Shown: positions 1 to 10,340 of the stretch, one piece after another
How the letters are laid out: the number at the start of each line of letters is the position of its first letter
Position numbering within the stretch: position 1 is the stretch's first letter
Notes under the pieces: model-generated
The model's database searches: none
Told to the model about the DNA's origin: nothing
The model's input: the letters and a program-made list of their open reading frames with translations, nothing else
Source of the DNA: Cryptomeria japonica
Lineage: Eukaryota > Streptophyta > Pinopsida > Cupressales > Cupressaceae
Reading direction: 5' to 3'
Assembly: GCF_030272615.1 (NCBI RefSeq)
Contig: NC_081415.1
Span: 631,641,041 to 631,705,040, forward strand
DNA length: 64,000 bases
Position numbers and translations under genes: made by a program

Positions 1-153
1 AGAGCACTTCTTGCACTAAGGCACCAAAATATGATAGTGAGAGCGGCTAGGGAACATGCTTTGACCGTTGAGGGGGGCTTTGAAACACTCTAAATTATCC
101 CAATGAAATGATAACTACAACATTAATAAAATTACATTTTATAGCCACATGAC

Positions 154-453
154 TCAAATCATTACAAAGAAAATCAACTCTCTAAGAAAACCATTACAAT
201 CTAGAGGCACAATTTGTTCAAACTCAAAATTTTCTTCCATATCCTTGATCCAATCGATCAACTCTTCTAGATTAAGGTTTACAAAAAATGTGGAAACTTC
301 AATCTTTGACCTTTTTCCAATATTGGAAATAACCATAAAAAACCTAGCCTCATCAGGATCTCTGGCTACTTCTTGTTCTTCTTTGAACTGGTCTTCTTCT
401 TGAGATTCACCATTTGTTTGATCTCTTTCCCTAATATCAACTCCTTTGTGCAA
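154..453 (-). pseudogene. Ty3-type gag fragment
   Basis: This open stretch of about 99 codons contains a segment reading KIEVSTF, then LEELIDWIKDMEENFEFEQI. That arrangement (short beta-like start, an E/D-rich 'LDW' helix, then a 'FEF/FEY' helix) is the usual N-terminal part of plant Ty3/gypsy gag proteins, which coat the element's RNA in cytoplasmic particles. No zinc knuckle, protease or reverse transcriptase follows on the same strand, and the frame ends at the edge of the homology. I read it as an isolated gag remnant. The assignment rests on a short motif and could be a chance match, so confidence is moderate. Confidence 0.4.
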
Positions 454-1796
454 CTCCTTTTATAGTGATTGAACTTGGCTCTAGGGGGCTCTAAAACCCT
501 CTTTTGTCACAACATTATTTCTTCCACCATGATTCCTTCATGAGACATTTTTTCTCACTTTTCTCATAGACCCACAACCATAGTCTTGATGCACATTGCC
601 TCACATTTTGCAATGTGAGATTATGCTTGAAGAAACCAAGATCAAAGAGACCATAAGATAGTACAATGACAAGAGAGATAAAATGTGACAAGAATAAACT
701 ATATTCCTATCAATAATGCCAAAAGAGATCAACTAGATCATCAAGATTATTACATACAATGTAGATGAGCCTGCTTATAAAGGTAAGGCTAAGAGACAAG
801 AGAGAACACAATAATGACATGTGGCTCAATGAGATGCAAGTGTAGGTAGGAGTAGGTAGGAGAAATAGTAAAATATTCCATATGAGGTGGATCACCCACC
901 GAAGGTGGAATTATCACTCCACAATAAGTGGATATGATATAGTAATAACAAGATCACACCATAAAGGCGTTGAGATCTCTTTTTGGTCTCTTATATGTTG
1001 ACCTAGAAAGACATTTTTTTTTTACCTTATGCACTCTTCTCCCATTGTTCTTGTAGTTCCACTACCTTTGGGGGATGAGGTCAAATCAATGCAATATACT
1101 TGATATATATGAGTTATCATATGCACATACTGACCCTAGAGTTAGTGGATCCCTTATGTGTTCTATTTATTTGTTGTGTTCTCTATTTCCCTTGATTTTG
1201 TCCTTTCTTGTGGGCATATCGTAGTGGAAACATACTTATCTTTTGGATGCATGTATGCTTCCTTAAAGCTATTGTTGTTGGTAAGGCATATGCAATCATC
1301 TTAATATGGGGGCATACACTTCACTCTTTGTTAAATACCTTATGCACACACCACCAATTGATTTTTGTAGTCTTTTTTAAGGTTACTTATCAAATTGTGC
1401 CTCTTGCTTTGTAGTCTTCCCTTTTGGTAAATTTACTTAGATACAATGCTATCCTTGGTTATCCTTTGCACCATTCCTTTGGAAAATGTCTAAGCACACA
1501 ATGCTTTGCTTGGTTATACTTGGGGTGAATTGACTAGCATAACACAACTTTCTAGACTATTCCAGTTCTCCTTTGCATCACTTTACATGACCTATAGTAA
1601 GTTTAACCTTACTAGGCTAGTGTAGTCATGATTTTTCTCTCTCTTCATGTTTTGCTCCTTTTGTCTTGGTTTTAGATTGATGAGGTCCTAAAGTCATTTG
1701 GGGGCTTGGTAATCCTTGTCTCTTTTACCTTGATAAAATTTTCTTATGCTTTGATCTACTTTATTGTGAGTATGAATGTATGTTCATACTCTCGCT
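454..1796. other. Unassigned AT-rich DNA
   Basis: I find no coding region, RNA gene or clear repeat here. Short open frames are scattered and show no recognisable domain. The stretch may be the decayed interior of the LTR element whose polypurine tract and LTR start follow at 1797, but nothing in it proves this. Confidence 0.4.
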
Positions 1797-2753
1797 AAAG
1801 TGGGGGCTAAATGTAGTGTTGTAAATTTCATCCCTATGCAATTTATCTCTTATCTAGGTCCAAATAGTATTCTTGGCCTTTCATGCCTTGACATGCTTGA
1901 TCTAACCCTTTTCCACATTTCATTTTGGTTTCTCCTTCCCATTTTGGTCCTTAGGTCCCAATTTGAAGCCATATTGGAGGGATAAAGTAACCTAGGTCAC
2001 CTTGATCCCTAGAGCGAGCCAATCAGGGCGCCTTGATCCCTAGTGTTTGGTCCCAAATATAAACCATTTAATGATCAACTTGGTTAAGTGATATTTCTTT
2101 GCTTGTGTTGGCCCGCTTTGAGTTTTACACCTTGAAATGCTTGGAGAGATATGTAAGCAAGGCATCCTCACTCATTTTTGGGTGGAATCATGAACTAAGG
2201 AGAAGGGGAGACAATGATATGATACCAATTGCACACCTCAAGTTCTCAAGAGCAAAAGATCAAGCATCAAGGCATTGAAGATTAGGAGTAATTTTTAAAT
2301 CTATGCATTTGTGTTGGCATCCATGATCTTCTCTCCCTAAAGTCAACTACATTCAAGTCAACATCAAGCATCTGCATGAAAATTTCAACATCAAGAAGGT
2401 TTATGAAGGTATAAGAATTCCATTTCTAGTTCTAGGCTCTACTACCTAACAAGACACTTTCAATTCAAGTTTAATTCAATTTAATTTCAAGGTTGATTCT
2501 AAAATTGGGGTTTGACTTAGGTAAACCCCTTTCTAACCAACATTTTCCTTCTTTTCTATGTGTAGGAATAGGTGACAAACCTAAGAAAATAGGTACAAAA
2601 TGAGTAGGAGGAGATCTACAATCTACTTGACTCATCGGAGCTAAAACTGTCATGAGTAGGTCGAGTAGGGCACCTTAGTCTTGGGAGCAGGTTGAGTTGG
2701 GCACCTTGCTCTCTCTAGTTTTGCCTGAAATTTAATTTGTAGGTTAGTTACAG
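1797..2753 (+). mobile_element. Lone LTR, related to element B family
   Basis: A polypurine tract (AAAGTGGGGGCTAAA, 1797-1811) is followed directly by TGTAGTGTTG, the start of an LTR. The same tract, on the opposite strand, borders the LTR at 37043-38236. About 2485-2580 (a stretch holding GGTTGATTC, GTTTGACTTAGG and TGTGTAGGAATAGGTG) matches the reverse complement of 37470-37560. The 3' boundary is uncertain; I placed it at a TTACA near 2753. No partner LTR or target duplication is visible, so this is a fragment or a diverged copy, not a complete element. Confidence 0.55.
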
Positions 2754-2929
2754 TTTTCTCTGCTAGTTCTTCTTTTGGAATTTGTCTTTCAGTTACCAGT
2801 CTTCTTGTGCATACTAAAAAGTATCATTTCAACCTATTTGTAACTACATATTACATTCTTCATTTTTAACTTGCATAGTCATAGTCCCTACATAATAAAG
2901 GACAATTACATCCACTTTGTGCTAAAACC

Positions 2930-4100
2930 ATCTTGAGCCTAGTGAATCATCCTCCTTCCAATGTAACCATATAGGAAATGAAATATATTCCTTGTTTGCA
3001 TGGATAGGCTTGTGAATCCTATTTACCCTACCTTACAATTCCATCTTCTAAAGGAGGAGATAATTGTCACCTTAGAGGACATGTATAGGATACTATGGAG
3101 TCCTATGTGAGGCTGAAATGTGAGTTTAGTGGGACCATGTACACTAAGCATTATTGAGGAGAATTAGATTTACTACATTAGCCAAGTAATGCTTGGAGAC
3201 TTTAGAGGTTGCATTTACATGTGCTAGATGCTACAAAAACCATGGATAATCCTATCTTACACACATACTCATCATTGTTGTCACTCTTGTAGTAGCACCC
3301 GATGAGTGAGGAATTCACTTGAATGGGAGCCTCATACACACGATCCAAGAGATGAAGGAGCATAACACCATCTTTTCATGGGGACAAAGCATGATGGCAA
3401 AACACTATTACAATCTTGAATGATCTATGTTTATAATGAGACTGATAGCTTGATGACCTTTACACTTCTCCAAGTGTGGGAATTTGAGCATATTACATGT
3501 ATAAGGATAGTGGTCTATCTAATCAAGATCAACTAGATGTGATGACAAGCACACACTTACACAATAAGGAGACCATGTAAGAGAGAAGATCTATTGTATT
3601 GGAGGGTTGCATTTGATAGATTGGAGACTAGAAACATCATGTGGAGGTCATATATGACTATGATGGAATATAAATATATCATAGATAAGATGGTGAGGAT
3701 GTAGTGGCATCAAATCTTCATCAACCACTATGAGTACATCGTTATGACATTCTACTATGATCGAGTGATACGACTATTTGGTTAGATACAGTGTACTCCT
3801 CGTCCACTACAAACTTACATGCAGTTAGCTTATAACATAGTGAGATATTGAGATGTGCCCTAACCTATTATGTTGGATGTTTCCATGTGTGATCTAGATG
3901 ATGAGGAGTGAGATGGATTTCCAGTCTTTGGTGAGGATGATGTAGTGTATCTAAAAGATATATTAGATGGTTGAGCATTGGTCATCCTGCCTTGATGTTT
4001 CTCATAGACCACCCCACTAGTGATCTTAAGCCATAAGTTCAATGGAGAAATGACTCAAAGGAGGATGGGGGGGATGAGGATAGAGATGTACAAGATCAGG
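2930..4100 (+). pseudogene. Plant mobile domain (PMD) gene remnant
   Basis: Translated pieces in scattered frames match the plant mobile domain, also annotated as 'aminotransferase-like', found in MAIN-type host proteins and in some transposable elements. Recognisable blocks in order are VTLEDMYRILWSP (about 3067-3105), TLLQVWEFEHI (about 3460-3490), WRVAFDRLETRNIMWRSY (about 3600-3650) and FYYDRVIRLFG (about 3750-3782). The last corresponds to the family's 'PDRVxRQFG' block near the domain end. In-frame stops interrupt the reading (for example between VRM and WHQIF, and just after RLFG), so it cannot make a full protein. PMD proteins act in silencing and meristem maintenance, or travel with transposons. 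Which kind this was cannot be told from the remnant. Confidence 0.55.
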
Positions 4101-5303
4101 ATCAATATCAACCTATTGTAGATTATAGAGGGAAGAGATCAAAATAGAGAGGAGATGGATGATGATACACCACTAGAGAGACACACTTCTCGAGCATGTG
4201 AATCCTGACCATAACCTTCTTCAACTAAGGCACCTAGTTATTATGAGCATGGAGTGATGAGTGATGTTGCCACTAATATGCCCATAGCTATAGTGATGAT
4301 ATGGTGTTAGGTACTCCTACCTCAATCGGTCTTGATTGGTGAGAAAAAGATCGAGGTGAAAACATTATATATACACACACATTGATTTAGAATGTTATAT
4401 GTTTTCTTTTGATTTTAATATACATGATGAGATTATTGATTTCATACTTGTTTTATTTCTTGTAGTTGGCACATGAGGATAGTGTAACTTTGTGGTATTA
4501 TTCTATCATAAATGTTAGTATTTTACTTTTGTACATGTCCTAATATTTGTAGTCCATATGCACATTTCTTTAATAGATTTTATTAAATGGTTCACATGGA
4601 CAAAGTCCAAAACAGCCAAGAAGATATTTACCACCAATTTTAAAACTAATATTTTGGTAGTGGAAAATAATGAAAAATACATTAGCAATGGGGGCTCAAA
4701 ATAGCTAGCAAATTAACCTTACCACTCACTAGTAATATGGCTCAACATGCATCGATGGAAGGAAATTTCATCCTTGTCATGTTATCATGTGGTCTCCATT
4801 TCAAGAGGTGTAACCCTAGCATACTAAAAAAAGTAGAAAAACGTATATTGGAGGGCACTAAGTAGAACTTAATAGTAAGAAACATTGAATTTTTGTTAAG
4901 CTCTCTTAGATATCAAAACATTAGGTGTGCCAAATTTTTTTATTTCATTCTACTTTACGTGGTACATTCTCTTCCAAGAACTTAGACCTTAGGAGCTCCA
5001 TGACACACTAAGCTACAACACACCTACCACTTTTACTTAACAAGTTGGAAGATGTTTGTCTATCACTATCACTACAACAACCTTAGTAGGCATATATGAA
5101 AATGTGAAAAGATAGACAAGACATGTGAACTATTTTAAGAACACTACTACACCATGCTATGTGCCTTTTTCATTGTTGATAAAAACTAAAAAAAAAACCA
5201 CAGTTAAGCAAATTTTTGAAACGTGGAGATAAATAACTTTCCTGTGAATAAACTGCAACAATGTAGTACTTTGCTAACAGTTACTTAAGGAGAAAAGTAA
5301 ATA
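4101..5303. other. Unassigned AT-rich DNA
   Basis: No gene, RNA or element boundary is recognisable. The first 150 bases may be the decayed tail of the plant-mobile-domain remnant, because acidic and Arg-rich pieces continue in one frame. Confidence 0.4.
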
Positions 5304-5313
5304 TGAGAAACTG

Positions 5314-5415
5314 GGGGATGACCCCACATTGCAGCGATTAGTTGCAAGCTTCCTAAATGGGAGGTCTTAAGTTCAAATCTCAAAAGCATTATTCAATATA
5401 AAAAAAATAAAAAAT
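5314..5415 (+). mobile_element. Short tRNA-derived SINE
   Basis: The element is 102 bp and begins GGGGATGACCCC. It carries a tRNA-like internal promoter: an A-box-like stretch around GCAGCGATTAGTTGC and a clear B box, AAGTTCAAATC (about 5374-5384). It ends in an A-rich tail. Direct repeats TGAGAAACTG flank it at 5304-5313 and 5416-5425, a 10-bp target-site duplication. SINEs are copied by LINE reverse transcriptase in trans, and a LINE with an A-rich 3' end lies at 9307-16360. Confidence 0.75.
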
Positions 5416-5425
5416 TGAGAAACTG

Positions 5426-6246
5426 ATCAAGACCAGTAAGACTAATCTAGCATTTTGTGAAGCTTTTGCATAGTTTGTAACAAATTCAACATTGCATTCG
5501 ATAGCTAGTGCTGCAACATGCGGAATTAGAACAATTCTACACATAAGTTGTCTATGTTACTTTAGAGATAAAACACCGAATGCTTTTAAAATTAGAAAAC
5601 CATATATAAGATGTTTTTAAGAAACAATTCTATTAATAGACCGCACATTTCTATCATATATCAATGAATTAACTTCAAAAATATTATTTCATGTACTAAT
5701 GTTGGATCCAAATACAATACAAAAAGCAAGAAACCCTTAATAAATTTTAGCAATATTTATAGAAAAGTAAAAAGATAAGAGAATTCCATGAATGACATGT
5801 TTTGCAAAAACCATTTCTCTAATACCATTTGATAACATCCACACTTATAAATATGAAAATAAGATAATGTAGAAGATAGACCACACACAACACAAGAGAT
5901 GTTTGTAGGGCAAGGTAACATAATATCCAATATATGGAGAAAAAAAATAACATTTTAGAGCATATTATTCGCCTTAAGGGAGAAGCCACTCCATATTGTA
6001 TCTTCAAGAGATCCCAAGCACAATACCAAACATTTTGTACATTCCCCACATTATATCCACCTTCTTTATATAGACATCCTCCTAATAATATATTGGATGG
6101 GTAAACCACTAAACCCATGTATGCCTACTCATCACCTTATATAATCAATTGCACTCTATCCAAATGACCCAATATAACTAAATCATGGGATATTTATCAA
6201 ATAGTCTGACCTGACCATCAATTTATATACATTACAACTTATATAA
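5426..6246. other. 3' flank of the BAHD gene, no gene seen
   Basis: This AT-rich stretch between the SINE and the acyltransferase stop codon shows no coding region or repeat. The BAHD 3' untranslated region must lie in its upper part, but I see no unambiguous AATAAA signal on the minus strand. Confidence 0.4.
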
Positions 6247-7931
6247 TCAATTTTTTTCAACATATTTGTTGATGATGGCTTCAATTTCTATTTTAAATAA
6301 CATGAATTCTTGTGGGTCCATCCATGTTATCATCTTAAATTCATCAATCTTTCTATTGGGAGGAAGGAAGATAAAACCATTTGACAAGTTTAATCCATTT
6401 TCATTCCACTGCATAGTACATACATCCACTGGCCATCCTGATCCAAAGTCAACTTCATTAAATCCCAACCACCTCCAATCACTTAGAAGTATATTACCTT
6501 GGTTACTAGAAACATCACCAGTAAATTGGTCTTCATCAATCATTGATTTAAGATACTTGTCAGTTATTGACATCTTTGCTTTCTTTATAATGCTCACTAT
6601 ATATGAAAGAGGTTGGTTCATGAGTTCATGGATGGTAGCCTTTGCACATGCAACACCAAAACCATTTCCATAGTATCCATTTGGTAGTGGTGGATTAAGT
6701 GATTCCCTCCCATCTACTGCAAATAAAACATCCATACTTTGTATATATGGAATTTCAAGTGCCTTTGTCCTTGCTCTCCAAACCAAAGCTGTAACAATTT
6801 CAAATGTAGTGCAAATTTCTCCACATTCTTGCATAATTACTTGCTTCATACATTTTATTGCCTTAGATTCTAAACTAAGAGAAATTTGAATTGATTCTTT
6901 AGATATTGGAGGTGGCCATGAGTCAGATGTACTCCCCCTTTTTTCTTCAATCAAGTCTAAGTCATGAACCAACAACTTACTTGGCTTAAGAAGCTCTCTA
7001 TCCCATATTGGTTTCACAGAGGGCATAGCATCTCCCCTAGCCATCTCTCCAAGACCTTTGAGAAATTGTCCTAACCCTCGTCCATCACATACACTATGAT
7101 GGAAGGTCACTGCTACAACAAACCCTCCACATGTGAAATGATTTACCTATAGTAAAAATGATCAAGAAACATTGAATTAATAAAGAAACAAATTAAAAAC
7201 AAAATTCAAGTCACTTCAACAACAAACCCTGCACATGTGAAACCATTTACCTAGAGTAAAATTGACCAAAAAACATTATATTAATAAACATAAACAAACT
7301 TTAATACTATTGATAGAAATAAATATATGAATTGAATAACCATTAATCAATTCTACAAACAAAGTTAATAGAGATATATTACATGTTAATATATGATTCA
7401 GTAAGTTCAAATCCTAATGTTATTTTCTAATTATATAGTATGAAAGCTTGAAAAAAAACTATTTCATTTTATTCTATTTTAAGGTAAGGTTACCTGAATA
7501 ACCATGGGATGAAGCTCCTCAACATCTGTACTGAAAGGGAACGTATAGAGCAGCTGTTTAAATGATGGCTTGAGGTATTCCAAATCTCGGAGGACTGATA
7601 GGCTATTGTCTACCATGGCTTCCACAAAGAGAACACCTTCTCCTGTGCACTCCAATTGAAGCTTCCCATCTTCTTTCTTTCTCAGTCTGCCACCCAGAGG
7701 ATAATAATACACCAGCACCTTTGACAGAGCCTCCCGAATTGTTTTGGCAGGTTCTGCTAACTTATTTTCACAACCCTCGTACACAAGCAACGTATTAAAG
7801 ACCAATCTCACTACTGGCTGGTTATCGAGATTGGACAAATAGAGGGTGTCTTGAGGTGACGGCATGCATGGTGGCACCAGGCAACGATCTACAATCTTCA
7901 CATTTAACTCTCCTAAACCTTCATTCTCCAT
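6247..7931 (-). CDS. BAHD acyltransferase, two exons, intact
   Basis: Exon 1 is 7931-7494 (146 codons, starting MENEGLGEL) and exon 2 is 7146-6247 (299 codons plus TGA). They join in phase 0 with GT at 7493 and AG at 7148-7147, giving 445 residues, the normal BAHD length. These soluble cytosolic enzymes move an acyl group from acyl-CoA to an alcohol or amine. The catalytic HXXXD motif is present as HSVCD (residues 163-167), just after the splice junction. The C-terminal structural motif is DFGSG (379-383) where the family usually has DFGWG. GYYGN (303-307) and LSKVLVYYYPLGGRLRKK (89-106) match, from memory, the taxoid O-acyltransferase group of Taxus. The intron sits between the first conserved block and HXXXD, as expected. 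No stop or frameshift is visible. The substrate is not predictable from sequence alone; a taxane or other specialised-metabolite acyltransferase is plausible. Confidence 0.93.
7147..7493 (-). other. BAHD intron with duplicated 3' splice region
   Basis: The 347-bp intron runs from GT at 7493 to AG at 7147. About 104 bp upstream of the true acceptor lies a diverged copy of the intron end plus exon 2 start (about 7214-7310 against 7110-7206). It has its own acceptor AG at 7252-7251. Reading on from exon 1 through this copy gives VNGFTCAGFVVEVT and then TGA at 7208-7206, against VNHFTCGGFVVAVT in the real exon. The copy is therefore a decoy acceptor with an in-frame stop before the catalytic motif. 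Confidence 0.85.
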
Positions 7932-8025
7932 TATAATGGAACCTTCTTCTCTTTACTTTGGCTTCTTTCCTTAAAAGGATCTAGTAATCAAATGCAGATG
8001 ATTGAAATATGGATTTCTATTAGTC

Positions 8026-8035
8026 TATATATATA
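8026..8035 (-). promoter_or_regulatory. Probable TATA box of the BAHD gene
   Basis: TATATATATA lies about 95-105 bp upstream of the ATG at 7931, a usual distance for a plant core promoter with a short leader. A TGACG element (8123-8127, plus strand) lies about 195 bp upstream of the ATG. It is a motif often linked to jasmonate or stress response, but it is short and may be chance. Confidence 0.5.
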
Positions 8036-8047
8036 GCAGAGATCAGA

Positions 8048-8415
8048 TATGAAGTTGTAATGTTAATCTTATGGAAAGATCTGTTAGGTGTTGACTTGCG
8101 CAACTGTACAATTTTAGTCTATTGACGTTTTCTCTTTATTTGGTTTCTTTGCTGATTGCTGTCTAGGTGTTGATTTGGATGACCCGGCCTTCCATAAGAT
8201 TCTAGAATAGGTATTGAATTTAATTTAAGCGATTTTGTAACTTTAATACAACATACTCAAAATTTTAGAGAGAGATGAAGTTGTAATGTTAATCTCATGG
8301 AAAGTTCTGTTAGGTGTTGATTTGGATGACCCAGCCTTCCATGAGATTCTAGAATAGATATTGAATTTAATTTAGGCGACTTTGTAACTTTAATACAACA
8401 TACTCAAAATTTTAG
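8048..8415. repeat. Duplicated BAHD promoter segment
   Basis: Two sub-units recur in the order A-B-A-B. Unit A (GAAGTTGTAATGTTAATC onward) is at about 8048-8094 and 8274-8320. Unit B (TAGGTGTTGATTTGG through ATTTTAGA) is at 8164-8268 and 8311-8415. In the first copy about 79 extra bases (8095-8173) separate A from B and are bordered by the 10-mer TAGGTGTTGA at 8085-8094 and 8164-8173. The array sits 120-480 bp upstream of the BAHD start codon, so it may duplicate upstream regulatory DNA. Confidence 0.75.
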
Positions 8416-8948
8416 ATTGTAACTTATCCATCATCATTTAATTGATAATTTTTTATCATAATGTTATTGAGTTAAATACCTTCATAATAATCATATATTA
8501 TTTTAATAAACAATTATAAAATATAATGCATATTACATATTTTTTAGAGCATCCACCATTTAAATAATTAAAAATCTAAAATGCTATCAGATTATTAGTA
8601 ATTTTTGAATATATGTGATTAGTACCATTTCATGTATATTCTCACCCTTTCTACTATACTTAGTGAGAGTTTTTCTCATTGAGAGGTGTGAAGAATATGG
8701 AGATAAATAGTGAATTCTATACCTATGTACAAGATGTATTATTGACCATGTGGAAGTGAGGAGAACTTCCCTAGATTTAATCTATATTTTAATATTAAAT
8801 TCTCTAAGTGTTTCAAATGAAATATATTTTATGAAATTTTTTATTTAGAATTTTTTTTCCTATTTTACATTTTGTATTGTTCTTAATTTGTATATTTTCT
8901 AATTTTTATTTAATTTTTTTATTTATTTATAATGATTAGTAACTTAAG
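8416..8948. other. AT-rich DNA, no gene seen
   Basis: Very AT-rich, with no coding region. Its last 18 bases (8931-8948) are the left copy of the SINE target duplication. Confidence 0.5.
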
Positions 8949-9101
8949 TCCAAGGGGTTGAGCTTAACTGGTTAAAATACTAGGTTCTCATGGTGGAGAC
9001 CCAAGTTCAACTCTCAATAAGGACATCTAAAGAGGAATTCTAAGTTGACTCTTGGCCTTCCATAGGATGGGGAAGGTCTTGGGGTCAATCTAATCAAACA
9101 C

Positions 9102-9137
<36 letters not shown>

Positions 9138-9244
9138 TCAAAGATATGTAATGGGGATGGGGCCCCCTACTGTGGCCCCACTGGTTCATAGCTCCAGTCA
9201 AAAGCTATTCAGGCTTCGGCCAATTACCTATCAAAAAAAATAAA
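8949..9244 (+). mobile_element. tRNA-derived SINE, about 296 bp
   Basis: A perfect 18-bp target duplication (AATGATTAGTAACTTAAG) flanks the insert at 8931-8948 and 9245-9262. The head looks like a tRNA: A box in TTGAGCTTAACTGG (8957-8970) and B box in AAGTTCAACTC (about 9002-9012). An (AAT)n run at about 9104-9137 divides it from a second part beginning around GGGGATGGGGCCCC and ending in an A-rich tail. It is either a two-part SINE or a SINE with a captured 3' body. The perfect flanking repeat points to a fairly recent insertion. It lies 50 bp from the 3' end of the LINE at 9307. Confidence 0.88.
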
Positions 9245-9306
9245 AATGATTAGTAACTTAAGATTTTAATTTTTAACTTGGTATTAGAGTAGGTTAGGCT
9301 ATTATT

Positions 9307-9336
9307 TTTATTTTTTTAAGCAAGGTGGCAAGCCAC
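9307..9336 (-). promoter_or_regulatory. LINE 3' hairpin and A-rich tail
   Basis: On the minus strand GTGGC-TT-GCCAC (9336-9325) forms a perfect 5-bp stem, followed by CTTGCTTAAAAAAATAAAAA up to the target duplication. A 3' stem-loop next to the A tail is the kind of signal LINE reverse transcriptase uses to recognise its own RNA. Confidence 0.65.
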
Positions 9337-9725
9337 ATATATATTAATATAATAATAGGATACAAAATTTGGTTCGACAAGCATACCGGCAGGAAAGAAC
9401 CAGAAAAAAGAAAATCTCCGATTATAGCTTCAATTTCAAATGAAATCCCCTAAAAAACTAACGCTAACCTAAAGAAACTAAATTAGTGAAATGATAGAAA
9501 TATCATTTTTACAAGACCAAAAACACCAATTTTTTCAATTGGTTGTAGGACAACATAACTGACTCGATCTCGTTACATTCCAAAAATATTAACTTGGGAT
9601 AGTTAATACTGCACGTAGGCTTATAATTTCGCAACCTGGTCATCCTCAGCAATTTAGAAAATGGAGAGCCATCCGACATCCATAATTATGCCCATCAAAA
9701 TATGTAACATAATTTACCCTTTTCT

Positions 9726-10340
9726 TTACTCATCCATCGACTGGACGTTTTCATCTTGATGTTCTTGCACCTTGCCCTTATCGACTGTAGGTGGAATTTG
9801 AACTAACCCTGCAACTTCATTTGAGCCCTGCGATAGCACAGGCCCTATGACAACATTCAAATCTGGCACTACCAGTTGCGGGGGTGGATTCACCTCAGGG
9901 GGTTCGACATTCAACAGAATTAACAGTGCATTTGAATTTTTCTTAATCAAAGTAACCAATTCCTGCCCTATTTCCCTACGGTGCCTATCCAAAGCACTTT
10001 GGATATAAGAAAAGTTTTGAATCTCTGGTGTGTGTTTACTGTTGTCATAAATTGAAACAAAGACATGTCTGGATAGGAGGAAATTCTGCGGGAAAATGCC
10101 CCCAATGTGGGCATTACCCTCCCATAAGTCATATCTTTGGACTGCAAGAAGAAGTTTATTACCAAGCAGAAATTCATTCTTGACAACTTTGGCAGCAATT
10201 AACTTAAGCATTGAAAGGGATTGGAGCAAATCAAATGCATTTGACAAAAAAATAGAGATAAAATATGAAGGGAAGATAGCTCGTCTTGCCTGAGGAAACA
10301 AGATTTTTTCACCAATCACCCGCTTGGTACTCCTCCTGAT
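9726..10340 (-). other. Unrecognised ORF in the LINE 3' region
   Basis: About 200 codons are open. The stretch from GEKILFPQARRAIFPSYF to the C-terminal end VQSMDE shows a hydrophobic N-terminal half (FLSNAFDLLQSLSML), a middle with RHRREIGQELVTLIKK, and a Pro/Val-rich tail (VEPPEVNPPPQLVVPDLNVV). There is no in-frame ATG near the start; the first usable codon would be GTG at 10319 or further up to a stop near 10345. It lies about 600 bp downstream of the end of LINE RNase H but inside the target duplication, so it moved with the element. I do not recognise the protein. It could be 3'-transduced host or gag-like sequence, or an accident of the 3' untranslated region. Confidence 0.45.

Noticed and set aside
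149-403. Plus-strand 84-codon frame
   Set aside because: Opposite strand of a gag-like fragment; low-complexity Ser-rich reading without motifs.
6266-6673. 135-codon plus-strand open frame
   Set aside because: Antisense shadow of BAHD exon 2, which has clear domain motifs on the minus strand.
8123-8127. TGACG as a firm jasmonate element of the BAHD promoter
   Set aside because: A five-base motif is expected by chance in this much DNA; mentioned only as a possibility.
8949-9020. Possible tRNA gene
   Set aside because: A and B boxes are present but the cloverleaf is poor, and the sequence sits inside a SINE with target duplication and A tail.
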